A stretch of 7,729 nt of DNA from Propionibacteriaceae bacterium (GTDB taxonomy: Bacteria > Actinomycetota > Actinomycetes > Propionibacteriales > Propionibacteriaceae). The notes under the pieces were generated by a model. It saw only the letters and a program-made list of their open reading frames with translations. It was not told the DNA's origin and searched no databases. A program made the translations under genes and the position numbers. The DNA lies in NCBI GenBank assembly GCA_030528545.1, contig JAUMYR010000004.1, forward strand, positions 39,808-47,536. The letters are read 5' to 3'. Positions 1 to 5,548 of the stretch are shown here, piece by piece (within the stretch, counting starts at the first letter, position 1; each line of letters opens with the position of its first letter).

Positions 1-1074
1 GATGGGAGCGTCTGGCACGTCAGCCAGAGCCTGCTGGAACTGTCAGCCAAGTCACCGCAGGTGGCGTGCCTGACCGCGATCAATAACGAGGCCAAGCCCG
101 CGACCGCGGTGCAACGCACGCTGACCGCTGCCGAGGGCGGCTATGCGGCCCTGCACCAGCTCGATAAATATGGCAGCGAGGACGAGGCCAAGCAGGGCTA
201 CGCGGCACGGATCGCGATGCTAGCCAGGTGCGACGACACCCCGGCCTATCTGGTCAGCGCGAGCGCGGTGAGCGCCATCGGAAACGAGGCCACCCAGGTC
301 ACCGTCGCCTACGAAAGCGCGACCCCGGAGTACCACACGGTGCTGGTGGTACGCACCGGGTCTCTGGTTAGCCTGTTCGATCTAGCCCATCCCGAGAGCG
401 TGGTCCCGGCCGAGGGGCTGGTCTCGGCCGCCGCTGCCGCGCTGAGCCGCGTCTGCGACAAGTTCGGGACCTGCCCAGCCAATCCTTCGCTGACCCCGAC
501 GGTGCCACCGGCGACTGACCCGCCCGGCTGGCTCACGCCAGCCGACTGGCCGCGGCTATCTCCGGGTTCGGGCAAGTGGACGGCGGTCGCGCCCACCACG
601 CTGAAGAAGGCCGCCACCACCTGTGAGAACCTCTCCCTGGCGAGTTTCGAAGGCCCGATCGCCAGGCAGGTCCGCACCTTCGTGTTGACCGAGGACCCCA
701 GGATGCCCTCCGGCTTCGGCTCGGATGAGATGCTGTTCGCTTTCCCCGATGTCCCCGCGGCAGCCGCTTTCGCCAAGACACTCGGCGATAACTTGGCGGC
801 CTGTGGGGAGCGGACTCCCACCGCGACGGTCACCGAGGGGACCCCGGTCGATGCGGCCGTCGGCGATATCCAGGTCTCAGGACGCACCTTCTCCATCACT
901 CAGGCGATCGATGCCGACACCCAGATGCTGTTCCAGGTCTCGGTGGTCAGCGCCCAGCAGTACGTGGTCTACGTCGTGGTCAACACCCCGGCAGCGGATT
1001 TCAAGCTGAGCCCCGAGCAGCAGAATGCCATCGCCACCCGGGCTGGGATGAGGACCACCCAGCTGCCTAGCTGA
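1..1074 (+). CDS. Secreted/extracellular two-domain sensor-like protein, 5' truncated
   Basis: The reading frame is open from the first base of the window and ends at TGA 1072-1074, giving 357 visible residues; the true start lies upstream, so the GTG at 61 should not be taken as the start. The protein appears to hold two copies of one domain. Copy 1 (about residues 3-152) has Trp5, Cys23 and Cys77. Copy 2 (about 190-350) has Trp193, Cys208 and Cys268, with similar text around each landmark. The paired cysteines suggest one disulfide per copy. A Pro/Thr-rich linker (about 160-188) joins them, and Cys152 and Cys158 form an extra pair at the end of copy 1. No transmembrane segment is visible in this part. 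The style resembles actinobacterial extracellular sensor domains attached to Ser/Thr kinases, or lipoproteins encoded beside sigma factors. Which of these it is cannot be decided here; a PknL-like kinase is favoured only by neighbourhood. Ligand unknown. Confidence 0.8.
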   Translation, partial: DGSVWHVSQSLLELSAKSPQVACLTAINNEAKPATAVQRTLTAAEGGYAALHQLDKYGSEDEAKQGYAARIAMLARCDDTPAYLVSASAVSAIGNEATQVTVAYESATPEYHTVLVVRTGSLVSLFDLAHPESVVPAEGLVSAAAAALSRVCDKFGTCPANPSLTPTVPPATDPPGWLTPADWPRLSPGSGKWTAVAPTTLKKAATTCENLSLASFEGPIARQVRTFVLTEDPRMPSGFGSDEMLFAFPDVPAAAAFAKTLGDNLAACGERTPTATVTEGTPVDAAVGDIQVSGRTFSITQAIDADTQMLFQVSVVSAQQYVVYVVVNTPAADFKLSPEQQNAIATRAGMRTTQLPS

Positions 1075-1714
1075 GCCCCGGTGTCCAGCCCTCACCGGAT
1101 CTCAGGTCAAGGGTGCGGGTCGCGGTCATGGAGTTGAGCCGCCCAAAGATCAGCGCCCACCCCCGCTCGTTGAGCAGGCCCTCGTGGATCGGGAATCCGA
1201 GCGGGGCACCGACGGCCCGGACGAAATCGATGGTTTCCTTCATCGCGGCCCAGGGCCCATAGATCGGGATCGCCAGCACATCGACGCCGTCGCCGATGGC
1301 CTCTAGCGAGTCCCCGGGGTGGAAGAAGGTCGGTTCCCCCGGGGCCGCGAAGGTCAAACCGATGTTGCCGATCCGTGGGATATCGGCGTGGATCACGGCG
1401 TGGCGCCCACCGTGGGCGCTAATCCGCAGTTCCCCCAGGTCGCGGTGCTCCCCGCTCGACAGTGGCTGCATCCGGGGATGGTCACAGGTCAGATGGACGC
1501 CTGCCTCCACCCAGACCTGAGCCTCGGGATTGGCTTCCAGCAGCCCGGGCAGGTGCTCTGGGTCGACGTGATCCGGGTGCTGGTGGGTGATGCACACCGC
1601 GTCCAGCCCCCGCAGGCCGTGCCAGGCCGAGGAGAAGTTCCCAGGATCGACCAGGACGCGCTGCCCCGCCGCCTCGACCAGGACGGCGGCGTGTCCAAGA
1701 TGTGTGATGCGCAT
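1067..1714 (-). CDS. MBL-fold metal-dependent hydrolase (UlaG-like)
   Basis: A 215-residue cytoplasmic protein of the metallo-beta-lactamase superfamily. The metal-binding signature THxHxDH is complete (His44, His46, Asp48, His49). Further likely ligands follow in order: His105 in the GGRHAVIH stretch, Asp135 in the HPGDS stretch, and His177 in the FPIHEG stretch. Length and the N-terminal ITHLGHAAVLVE start match the short UlaG-like/'YcjY-YtkL' type hydrolases. The substrate cannot be read from the sequence. The ATG at 1712-1714 is preceded by only a weak GGAG with short spacing. The gene starts 20 bp after the DAHP synthase stop codon, so it is probably the last gene of the same transcript and translated by coupling. 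Its stop codon (TAG, 1069-1067) overlaps the 3' end of the converging gene by 8 bp. The family call is firm; a link to aromatic biosynthesis is only positional. Confidence 0.9.
   Translation of the reverse strand: MRITHLGHAAVLVEAAGQRVLVDPGNFSSAWHGLRGLDAVCITHQHPDHVDPEHLPGLLEANPEAQVWVEAGVHLTCDHPRMQPLSSGEHRDLGELRISAHGGRHAVIHADIPRIGNIGLTFAAPGEPTFFHPGDSLEAIGDGVDVLAIPIYGPWAAMKETIDFVRAVGAPLGFPIHEGLLNERGWALIFGRLNSMTATRTLDLRSGEGWTPGLS
1071..1105. terminator. Bidirectional terminator hairpin between convergent genes
   Basis: The arms CTGAG (1071-1075) and CTCAG (1101-1105) enclose a 2x2 internal loop, then CCGGTG (1078-1083) and CACCGG (1093-1098) around a 9-nt loop, giving 11 base pairs. The hairpin lies exactly where two converging genes end: it contains the upstream gene's TGA, and it falls within the last codons of the minus-strand hydrolase. 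Neither side has a T-run, so it would be the U-tract-less kind that is common in actinobacteria. Structure is seen; terminator function is inferred. Confidence 0.5.
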
Positions 1715-1734
1715 GGCTCCACTATGCCGCGATC

Positions 1735-3117
1735 TCAGAGGTCGCGGGGCCTGAACTGCTGCACCGGGTTGGGACGGAACTGGCGTCCGGCCCGCAACCG
1801 CTCAGCAACGGTGAAGGCCAGTTCCAGTGACTGGTTCCGGTTGAGGCGGGGATCACAGGCGGTTTCATAGCGGCTGACCAGATCCTCCTCGCTGAGCTGG
1901 AAGGCCCCACCGATGCACTCGGTGACATCGTCTCCGGTGAGTTCGATATGTACTCCACCCGGCCAGGTGCCCAGCTCGTCGTGAACGTCGAAGAAGCCGT
2001 TGACCTCCTCGACCACATCGCCGAAGGAACGGGTCTTGTATCCCTTCGCCGTGGCGAAGGTATTGCCATGCATGGGGTCGCACACCCAGGCCACCTTGCG
2101 TCCCGAGGCCTCGACTGCGCTCACTAGGCCAGGCAGCAGGTCACGCACCTTAGCGGCTCCCATCCGCGTGATGAAGGTGAGCCGCCCGGGGATGTGATCC
2201 GGGTCGAGCCGCTCGGCGAGCCGCAGCGCGTCCTCGGGGCTGGTGGAGGGGCCCAGTTTCACCCCGAGGGGGTTCCTGACCTGGCTCAACAGTTCCACGT
2301 GGGCGCCGTCCAGCTGCCTGGTCCGCTCGCCGATCCACAGGAAATGGCCCGAACACCCATAGGGCTGCCTCGAGCGCGAGTCGATGCGGGTGAGCGCATG
2401 TTCGTAGTCCAGCAGCAGGGCCTCGTGGCTGGAGTAGAAATCGACCGTGGACAGCGATTCGGCCTCCACCCCGCAGGCAACCATGAAGGCCACGGCCCGG
2501 TCGATCTCGTCGGCCAGTTCCTCGTACTGCGAGGCCACCTCGGTATTGCGGACGAAGTCGGTGTTCCAGGTCTGGACGCCCCTCAGGTCCGCGAACCCGC
2601 CTTTGACGAAAGCTCGGACCAGGTTCAGGGTCGCTGCCGAGGCATGATAGACCTCAAGGAGCCGGGCGGGATCGTGCGTCCGGTCCGCCGCGGTGAATCC
2701 GAAACCATTGACCGCATCTCCGCGGTAGGCCGGTAGGGTCAGGTCTCCCCTGGTCTCGGTGTCTTTGGAGCGCGGTTTGGCGTACTGCCCCGCGATCCGG
2801 CCGACCTTGACCACCGGTACCTGAGCCGCATAGGTCATGACGACCGCCATGGACAGCTGCACCAGCAATTTGGCCTTGATATTGTCCGCGGTCACCGACT
2901 CGAAAGTCTCGGCGCAGTCGCCCCCCTGCAACAGGAACGCCCTTCCCTGCGCGACATCGGCGATCTTGGCCCGCAGGTCGTCGCATTCCCCCGCGAAGAC
3001 CAGCGGGGGCAGGCTGGACAGGGTGTCCACTACCCGCTCCAGCGCTGCGGGATCGGGATAGCTGGGCTGCTGGACCTGCGGCAGTGCGCGGAGCTGGGCG
3101 CGCGTGAGCAAAGACAT
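1735..3117 (-). CDS. aroG: 3-deoxy-7-phosphoheptulonate (DAHP) synthase, class II
   Basis: Catalyses condensation of phosphoenolpyruvate and erythrose 4-phosphate to DAHP, the first step of the shikimate pathway, in the cytoplasm. From ATG 3117 it has 460 residues. The class II hallmarks are all present: GGDCAET with metal ligand Cys68, RIAGQYAKPRS with Arg107, GERTRQ-DGAH (263-273), GVKLGP, DPMHGNT with His350, HIELTG with Glu392, and CDPRLNRNQS with Asp422. The spacing of Cys68, His350, Glu392 and Asp422 equals that of the metal ligands of M. tuberculosis AroG as I recall them (87, 369, 411, 441). The last ~18 residues are a short Arg/Pro/Gln-rich tail beyond the usual end. Start: ATG 3117 lies 10 bp after the acyltransferase stop and fits the family length, but lacks a clear Shine-Dalgarno. 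An in-frame ATG at 3186, behind a purine-rich GGAAGAGG, would add 23 residues and overlap the upstream gene by 59 bp. Confidence 0.95.
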   Translation of the reverse strand: MSLLTRAQLRALPQVQQPSYPDPAALERVVDTLSSLPPLVFAGECDDLRAKIADVAQGRAFLLQGGDCAETFESVTADNIKAKLLVQLSMAVVMTYAAQVPVVKVGRIAGQYAKPRSKDTETRGDLTLPAYRGDAVNGFGFTAADRTHDPARLLEVYHASAATLNLVRAFVKGGFADLRGVQTWNTDFVRNTEVASQYEELADEIDRAVAFMVACGVEAESLSTVDFYSSHEALLLDYEHALTRIDSRSRQPYGCSGHFLWIGERTRQLDGAHVELLSQVRNPLGVKLGPSTSPEDALRLAERLDPDHIPGRLTFITRMGAAKVRDLLPGLVSAVEASGRKVAWVCDPMHGNTFATAKGYKTRSFGDVVEEVNGFFDVHDELGTWPGGVHIELTGDDVTECIGGAFQLSEEDLVSRYETACDPRLNRNQSLELAFTVAERLRAGRQFRPNPVQQFRPRDL

Positions 3118-3127
3118 GCCGGTCAGG

Positions 3128-3874
3128 TTACCCGTTCTCGAGCTGTGGGGGTTCTCCGCCGCCGGGACGTGGACGCAGGTAGGCATCGGAGCCCTCTTCC
3201 TTCAGGTCTCCGTGTTTGACCCGGAAGCCGTAGACATCGGCGTACTCCTGACCGGTCAGCCGCTGAATCGCCGCCATGGTCTCGTCGGTGACCCAGCGCA
3301 ACACCTTCGCATTGGACTTGTGTCCATAGAACTGGTCGAAGTACAGCGGCTTGCCGACGATCACGCGGGGCCGGTCCGGCCAGCCCATGCCGAACAGCTT
3401 GCGCGTCGACTGCGTCCTTTCGATCCCTACCGGGATGATCGGCACCTCGGTCTGCAGCGCCATCCGAGCGACCCCGGTTTTTCCCTTGTAGAGCCTGCCA
3501 TCTGGGGAGCGGGTCCCTTCGGGGTAGATGCCGATGAGGTTGCCGTCGGTGAGCACCGCGGTGATCTCGTCCAGGCTGCTCGCGCTCGCCCTGCCCCCCG
3601 ATCGATCCATCGGGACCTGGCCGATCGCGCGGAGGAACCAGGCGACGATCCGGCCGCGGAACCCCTTACCGGCAAAGAGCTCGGCCTTGGCGGGGTAGGT
3701 CAGGCGACGCCGCAGCAGTGCCGGGATCACTATCGAGTCGATGTTGGCGATGTGGTTGGGGGCGATGATGGCGCCCCCAGTCGGCGGCACGTTCTCCAAG
3801 CCGGTAATGGTCGCACGCCAACCGATCTTGACGAGCGGGCGAAAGATCGTGAACTTGAAGAATCTGTACCACAT
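3128..3874 (-). CDS. PlsC-family 1-acyl-glycerol-3-phosphate acyltransferase
   Basis: A 248-residue membrane-associated acyltransferase that probably transfers an acyl chain to lysophosphatidate or a similar glycerolipid acceptor. All four family blocks are visible. Block I is NHIANID with catalytic His41 and Asp46 (the H-x4-D motif). Block II is GQVPMDR (85-91). Block III is YPEGTRS (117-123), which binds the phosphate. Block IV is VPIIPVGI (144-151). The N-terminus (about 1-24) is hydrophobic/aromatic with basic residues, which suits membrane docking, while the last 20 residues are Pro/Gly-rich and likely disordered. The ATG at 3872-3874 starts 11 bp after the stop of the NlpC/P60 gene and has no good ribosome binding site, so translation is probably coupled. 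Length is close to mycobacterial Rv2182c. The acyl donor and exact acceptor are not readable from sequence. Confidence 0.9.
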   Translation of the reverse strand: MWYRFFKFTIFRPLVKIGWRATITGLENVPPTGGAIIAPNHIANIDSIVIPALLRRRLTYPAKAELFAGKGFRGRIVAWFLRAIGQVPMDRSGGRASASSLDEITAVLTDGNLIGIYPEGTRSPDGRLYKGKTGVARMALQTEVPIIPVGIERTQSTRKLFGMGWPDRPRVIVGKPLYFDQFYGHKSNAKVLRWVTDETMAAIQRLTGQEYADVYGFRVKHGDLKEEGSDAYLRPRPGGGEPPQLENG

Positions 3875-3885
3875 AGAGCGGCAGT

Positions 3886-4947
3886 CTAGGCGACGCGGCG
3901 CGCTCCCTTATAAGCCGGATAGGTGGCGAGATTGGAGTAGTGAACGCCGCGGCCGCTAGGCGAGGAATGCACCATGACGCCGTTACCCGCGTAGAGACCG
4001 ACATGGGTGATGCCGTTGTAGAAGAACAGCAGGTCTCCGACCCGCAGGTCCGACTTGCTGACCGGTGTGCCCACCCGGTATTGGGTCTGGGAAGTACGCG
4101 GCAGGGACACCCCGACCCGGGCATAGGCGGCGGTGGTCAGGCCGGAGCAGTCATAGCCGTTGGGGCCGGTGGAACCGAAGATGTAACGCTTGCCGAGCTG
4201 GGTCCTGGCCCATTCGACGGCGGCCGCCGCCCGGTTACTGCCAGCGGCCGAGCCGATATCGGCGACCGGGGCGGGCTTCTCCGCGGAGTCTGCCACCGCC
4301 GGGCGGCCTCCGCTGGCGGCGCGGCTTGCCTGCTGGGCCTGCTCCTCGCGGGCCGCCAGCAACCGCGCCCGTTCCTCGGCCTTCAGCCCATCGAGCACCG
4401 ACTGGGCCCGGCGTTCCTTCTCGTCGAACTGCTTGACGAGGTCGGCTTGTTTCTTCTGTTCGGCTTGCATCACCGCGGTGTAGTTGGCGGCGTCGGAACG
4501 CAACCGGTCGAGTTTGGCCTGTTCCAGCTGCACGTCTTGGATATTGCTATTGGCGCGCTGGGCGACGGTGTCGATCTTGGCCAAAGAGTTCAGGAAGGCG
4601 CTCTCATCGGGGCTGGCCAGCAGCTGGGCGGTGAGGTTGACACCGTTGGACTGGTACTGCATCAGCGCCAGCTGAGACAGCCCGCTCTTCAGCTCGGCGA
4701 CCTTGGCCGTCTGCGTCACGATATCGATGTCGGCCTGGGCGAGCTTGGCCTTGGCGTCCTCAAGGGCGGCCTGGGCATTAGCGTAGTCGGAGTCGATCTT
4801 GCTCGATTCCTCCTGGATCTGGGCGAGTTCCGCTTCGGCGCGCTGGATCGCCTCGCTCTCAGCGTGGGCTGGTGTCACGGCGATCAGACCCGCGACCGCG
4901 ACGGTCGCCAGGCCAACGGTCACGTGTCGGAAGCTACGCATCTGCAC
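3886..4947 (-). CDS. Secreted coiled-coil NlpC/P60 peptidoglycan endopeptidase (RipA-like)
   Basis: An exported cell-wall hydrolase of 353 residues. Residues 1-29 form a Sec signal peptide: basic start, hydrophobic core (about 10-24), and an AHA|E cleavage site after Ala29. Residues about 31-210 are a long alpha-helical coiled coil rich in Ala, Glu, Gln and Lys. A Pro/Ala/Ser linker (about 211-238) follows. The C-terminal NlpC/P60 domain (about 240-353) carries the Cys-His-His triad: Cys267 in YDCSGL, His315 in ITHVGLY and His327 in MVHSSP. Relatives cleave within peptidoglycan stem peptides during cell separation, and the coiled coil often holds the enzyme inactive until it binds FtsEX or is cut; that regulation is family knowledge, not seen here. 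The start is GTG 4947, seven bases after GGAGGAG; the ATG at 4941 would be 13 bases away, too far. It is the first gene of the operon. Rv2190c is the apparent mycobacterial counterpart. Confidence 0.92.
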   Translation of the reverse strand: MQMRSFRHVTVGLATVAVAGLIAVTPAHAESEAIQRAEAELAQIQEESSKIDSDYANAQAALEDAKAKLAQADIDIVTQTAKVAELKSGLSQLALMQYQSNGVNLTAQLLASPDESAFLNSLAKIDTVAQRANSNIQDVQLEQAKLDRLRSDAANYTAVMQAEQKKQADLVKQFDEKERRAQSVLDGLKAEERARLLAAREEQAQQASRAASGGRPAVADSAEKPAPVADIGSAAGSNRAAAAVEWARTQLGKRYIFGSTGPNGYDCSGLTTAAYARVGVSLPRTSQTQYRVGTPVSKSDLRVGDLLFFYNGITHVGLYAGNGVMVHSSPSGRGVHYSNLATYPAYKGARRVA

Positions 4948-4954
4948 TCTCGAT

Positions 4955-4961
4955 CTCCTCC
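4955..4961 (-). promoter_or_regulatory. Strong Shine-Dalgarno deciding the GTG start of the NlpC/P60 gene
   Basis: On the minus strand GGAGGAG is followed by seven bases and then GTG (4947-4945). The in-frame ATG two codons later (4941-4939) would sit 13 bases away, so GTG is the better start. No other gene of this operon has a site this good, which fits translational coupling of the later genes. Confidence 0.75.
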
Positions 4962-4993
4962 GGTTCGGCGCCCCACCCGGGAACGCTGAGAAA

Positions 4994-5022
4994 ATCTTAG
5001 CCCCCGCTCAGCATGATGCCAA
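4994..5022 (-). promoter_or_regulatory. Sigma-70-type promoter of the nlpC-plsC-aroG-MBL operon
   Basis: Read on the minus strand, TTGGCA (5022-5017, five of six bases of TTGACA) is followed by a 17-bp spacer and TAAGAT (4999-4994, four of six of TATAAT). The expected transcription start is near 4987, leaving a leader of about 40 nt that carries the GGAGGAG site. A 6-bp inverted repeat, GCTGAG (4985-4990) and CTCAGC (5007-5012), brackets the -10 box, and GCAT-C-ATGC (5011-5019) overlaps the -35 edge; either could be an operator. No promoter of similar quality was noticed inside the operon. Confidence 0.6.
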
Positions 5023-5136
5023 ACCAGACACTCCGGGGTCCGGAATAGCCTTGCCAGGAAGCAACGACCGGCTCGGCTAACCCGATCCAGCACATTCTGA
5101 GAGGCGGCTTCATGGGCCTGGCCGAGACCGCCCTAG

Positions 5137-5195
5137 GGTGCGTGGGGTGGCCCGAAGGCCGCCCCCAGCGAAGGGCAACGGCCCCACGCTCCACC
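5137..5195 (+). other. Candidate RNA structure with two competing folds
   Basis: Fold A is a 9-bp hairpin in which 5144-5152 pairs with 5157-5165 around a CGAA loop, with one G-U wobble (5148/5161), followed by GGGC/GCCC (5173-5176 with 5181-5184). Fold B pairs GCGTGGGG (5140-5147) with CCCCACGC (5182-5189), eight perfect pairs, extended by GGT/ACC (5137-5139 with 5193-5195) across a 3-nt bulge. The folds share bases and cannot both form. The wobble pair becomes a C-A mismatch in a minus-strand transcript, which mildly favours a plus-strand RNA. On the minus strand, though, the small loop would read C(UUCG)G, a very stable tetraloop, so the strand is unsettled. Confidence 0.35.
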
Positions 5196-5229
5196 GATGG
5201 CCTGACCGCGGAGCCCTCCCTGAGATAGG

Positions 5230-5295
5230 AGACCGCCCCTGGTCGTCCATGGGGCCCCGCCGCGGCCGAGGCAGTTCTCGCCAGGAGGGCGGTTT
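5230..5295 (+). other. Long imperfect hairpin in the intergenic region
   Basis: Bases 5230-5238 pair with 5287-5295 (nine pairs, one of them G-U at 5231/5294), and CTGG (5239-5242) pairs with CCAG (5281-5284), with a 2-nt bulge (5285-5286). The 38-nt apical part contains the palindrome GGGGCCCC (5251-5258). No T-run follows. It may be part of a structured RNA or a terminator; function is not known. Confidence 0.35.
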
Positions 5296-5385
5296 AGCTG
5301 CTTGGCACCGTTCGTCCGCACCAGTGGCCAATGCCGTTCCCGCCGGGGCGCGCTGGGCCCCTGGGCTCGGGAGGTTCCCCTCACG

Positions 5386-5399
5386 CGCTGCGCGCAGCG
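5386..5399. repeat. 14-bp perfect palindrome
   Basis: CGCTGCGCGCAGCG reads the same on both strands. It lies in the non-coding region about 160 bp before the exonuclease start. Such a site could be bound by a dimeric protein or form a hairpin in RNA, but in GC-rich DNA self-complementary runs of this kind also arise by chance. Confidence 0.4.
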
Positions 5400-5441
5400 G
5401 ACGGGCCCGCGTGGAAACGGTGTGTCCGTGGCTTCGCCTGA

Positions 5442-5471
5442 GCGTTCGCCGCCTCCGCGAGGCGGGGACGC
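5442..5471. repeat. Hairpin with 7-bp plus 4-bp stems
   Basis: CCGCCTC (5449-5455) pairs with GAGGCGG (5459-5465) around a 3-nt loop, and GCGT (5442-5445) pairs with ACGC (5468-5471) outside a small internal loop. It lies about 50 bp upstream of the damage-type promoter and has no T-run. It might end transcription coming from upstream before that promoter. Confidence 0.4.
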
Positions 5472-5518
5472 CCGGCGAGGTAGAGGGGCCCAGGACCGGT
5501 GACCGGGGCGGCGCGAAA

Positions 5519-5541
5519 CTGTCGGTGCCCCTGTCTAGCGT
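5519..5541 (+). promoter_or_regulatory. RecA-NDp / PafBC-type DNA-damage promoter
   Basis: The sequence CTGTCGGTG (5519-5527), eight bases (5528-5535) and TAGCGT (5536-5541) matches the actinobacterial RecA-NDp promoter consensus TTGTCRGTG-N8-TAnnnT with a single mismatch (the first T). In mycobacteria this promoter drives LexA-independent DNA-damage genes and depends on the PafBC activator. The -10 box ends seven bases before ATG 5549, so transcription should begin at or next to the start codon. The match is seen; damage induction is inferred from the family of promoters and from the repair-type product. Confidence 0.75.
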
Positions 5542-5548
5542 GTGGGAC

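Larger units (their letters stand above)
5023..5518. other. Non-coding, hairpin-rich intergenic region of about 500 bp
   Basis: No credible gene is seen on either strand. The plus-strand frame is open back to 5138, but its translation is a low-complexity Arg/Gly/Pro-rich string that looks like untranslated GC-rich DNA, and the downstream promoter at 5519-5541 would exclude it. The stretch holds several strong inverted repeats: a compact hairpin cluster at 5137-5195, a 13-bp stem at 5230-5295, a 14-bp perfect palindrome at 5386-5399 and a hairpin at 5442-5471. It also holds a 10-bp direct repeat GAGACCGCCC (5124-5133 and 5229-5238). It does not carry the conserved blocks of RNase P RNA, tmRNA, SRP RNA, or the cobalamin or c-di-AMP riboswitches that I could look for by eye. 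It may encode an unrecognised structured RNA on either strand. Confidence 0.5.

Noticed and set aside
3104..3889. Plus-strand open frame of 261 codons opposite the acyltransferase gene
   Set aside because: All four acyltransferase motifs are on the minus strand; the plus-strand frame is a by-product of GC-rich third positions.
3940..4989. Long plus-strand open frame of 349 codons opposite the NlpC/P60 gene
   Set aside because: It mirrors the GC-rich codons of a gene with a signal peptide, coiled coil and catalytic triad; its own translation shows no domain or start signal.
5051..5080. Plus-strand promoter TTGCCA with GGCTAA
   Set aside because: The -10 part matches poorly, and no gene or defined RNA start follows at the right distance.
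5224..5239. Resemblance to the B12 box of cobalamin riboswitches (AGGAGACC followed by GCC)
   Set aside because: The other conserved blocks of the riboswitch are absent upstream, and the neighbouring genes have no tie to cobalamin.
5273..5302. Minus-strand GCAGCTAAACC-N-GGCG resembling the 3' end of a c-di-AMP (ydaO) riboswitch, attractive because such riboswitches precede cell-wall hydrolase genes
   Set aside because: The conserved 5' and middle blocks are not found, and the hydrolase has its own promoter about 250 bp nearer its start.
5023..5518. RNase P RNA, tmRNA or SRP RNA gene
   Set aside because: The universally conserved blocks of these RNAs (for example GAGGAAAGTCC and ACAGAACCC of RNase P) were not seen on either strand.
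5138..5548. N-terminal extension of the exonuclease gene by 137 codons from GTG 5138
   Set aside because: The translation is Arg/Gly/Pro-rich without family similarity, the exonuclease domain is complete from ATG 5549, and the RecA-NDp-type promoter lies inside the supposed extension.
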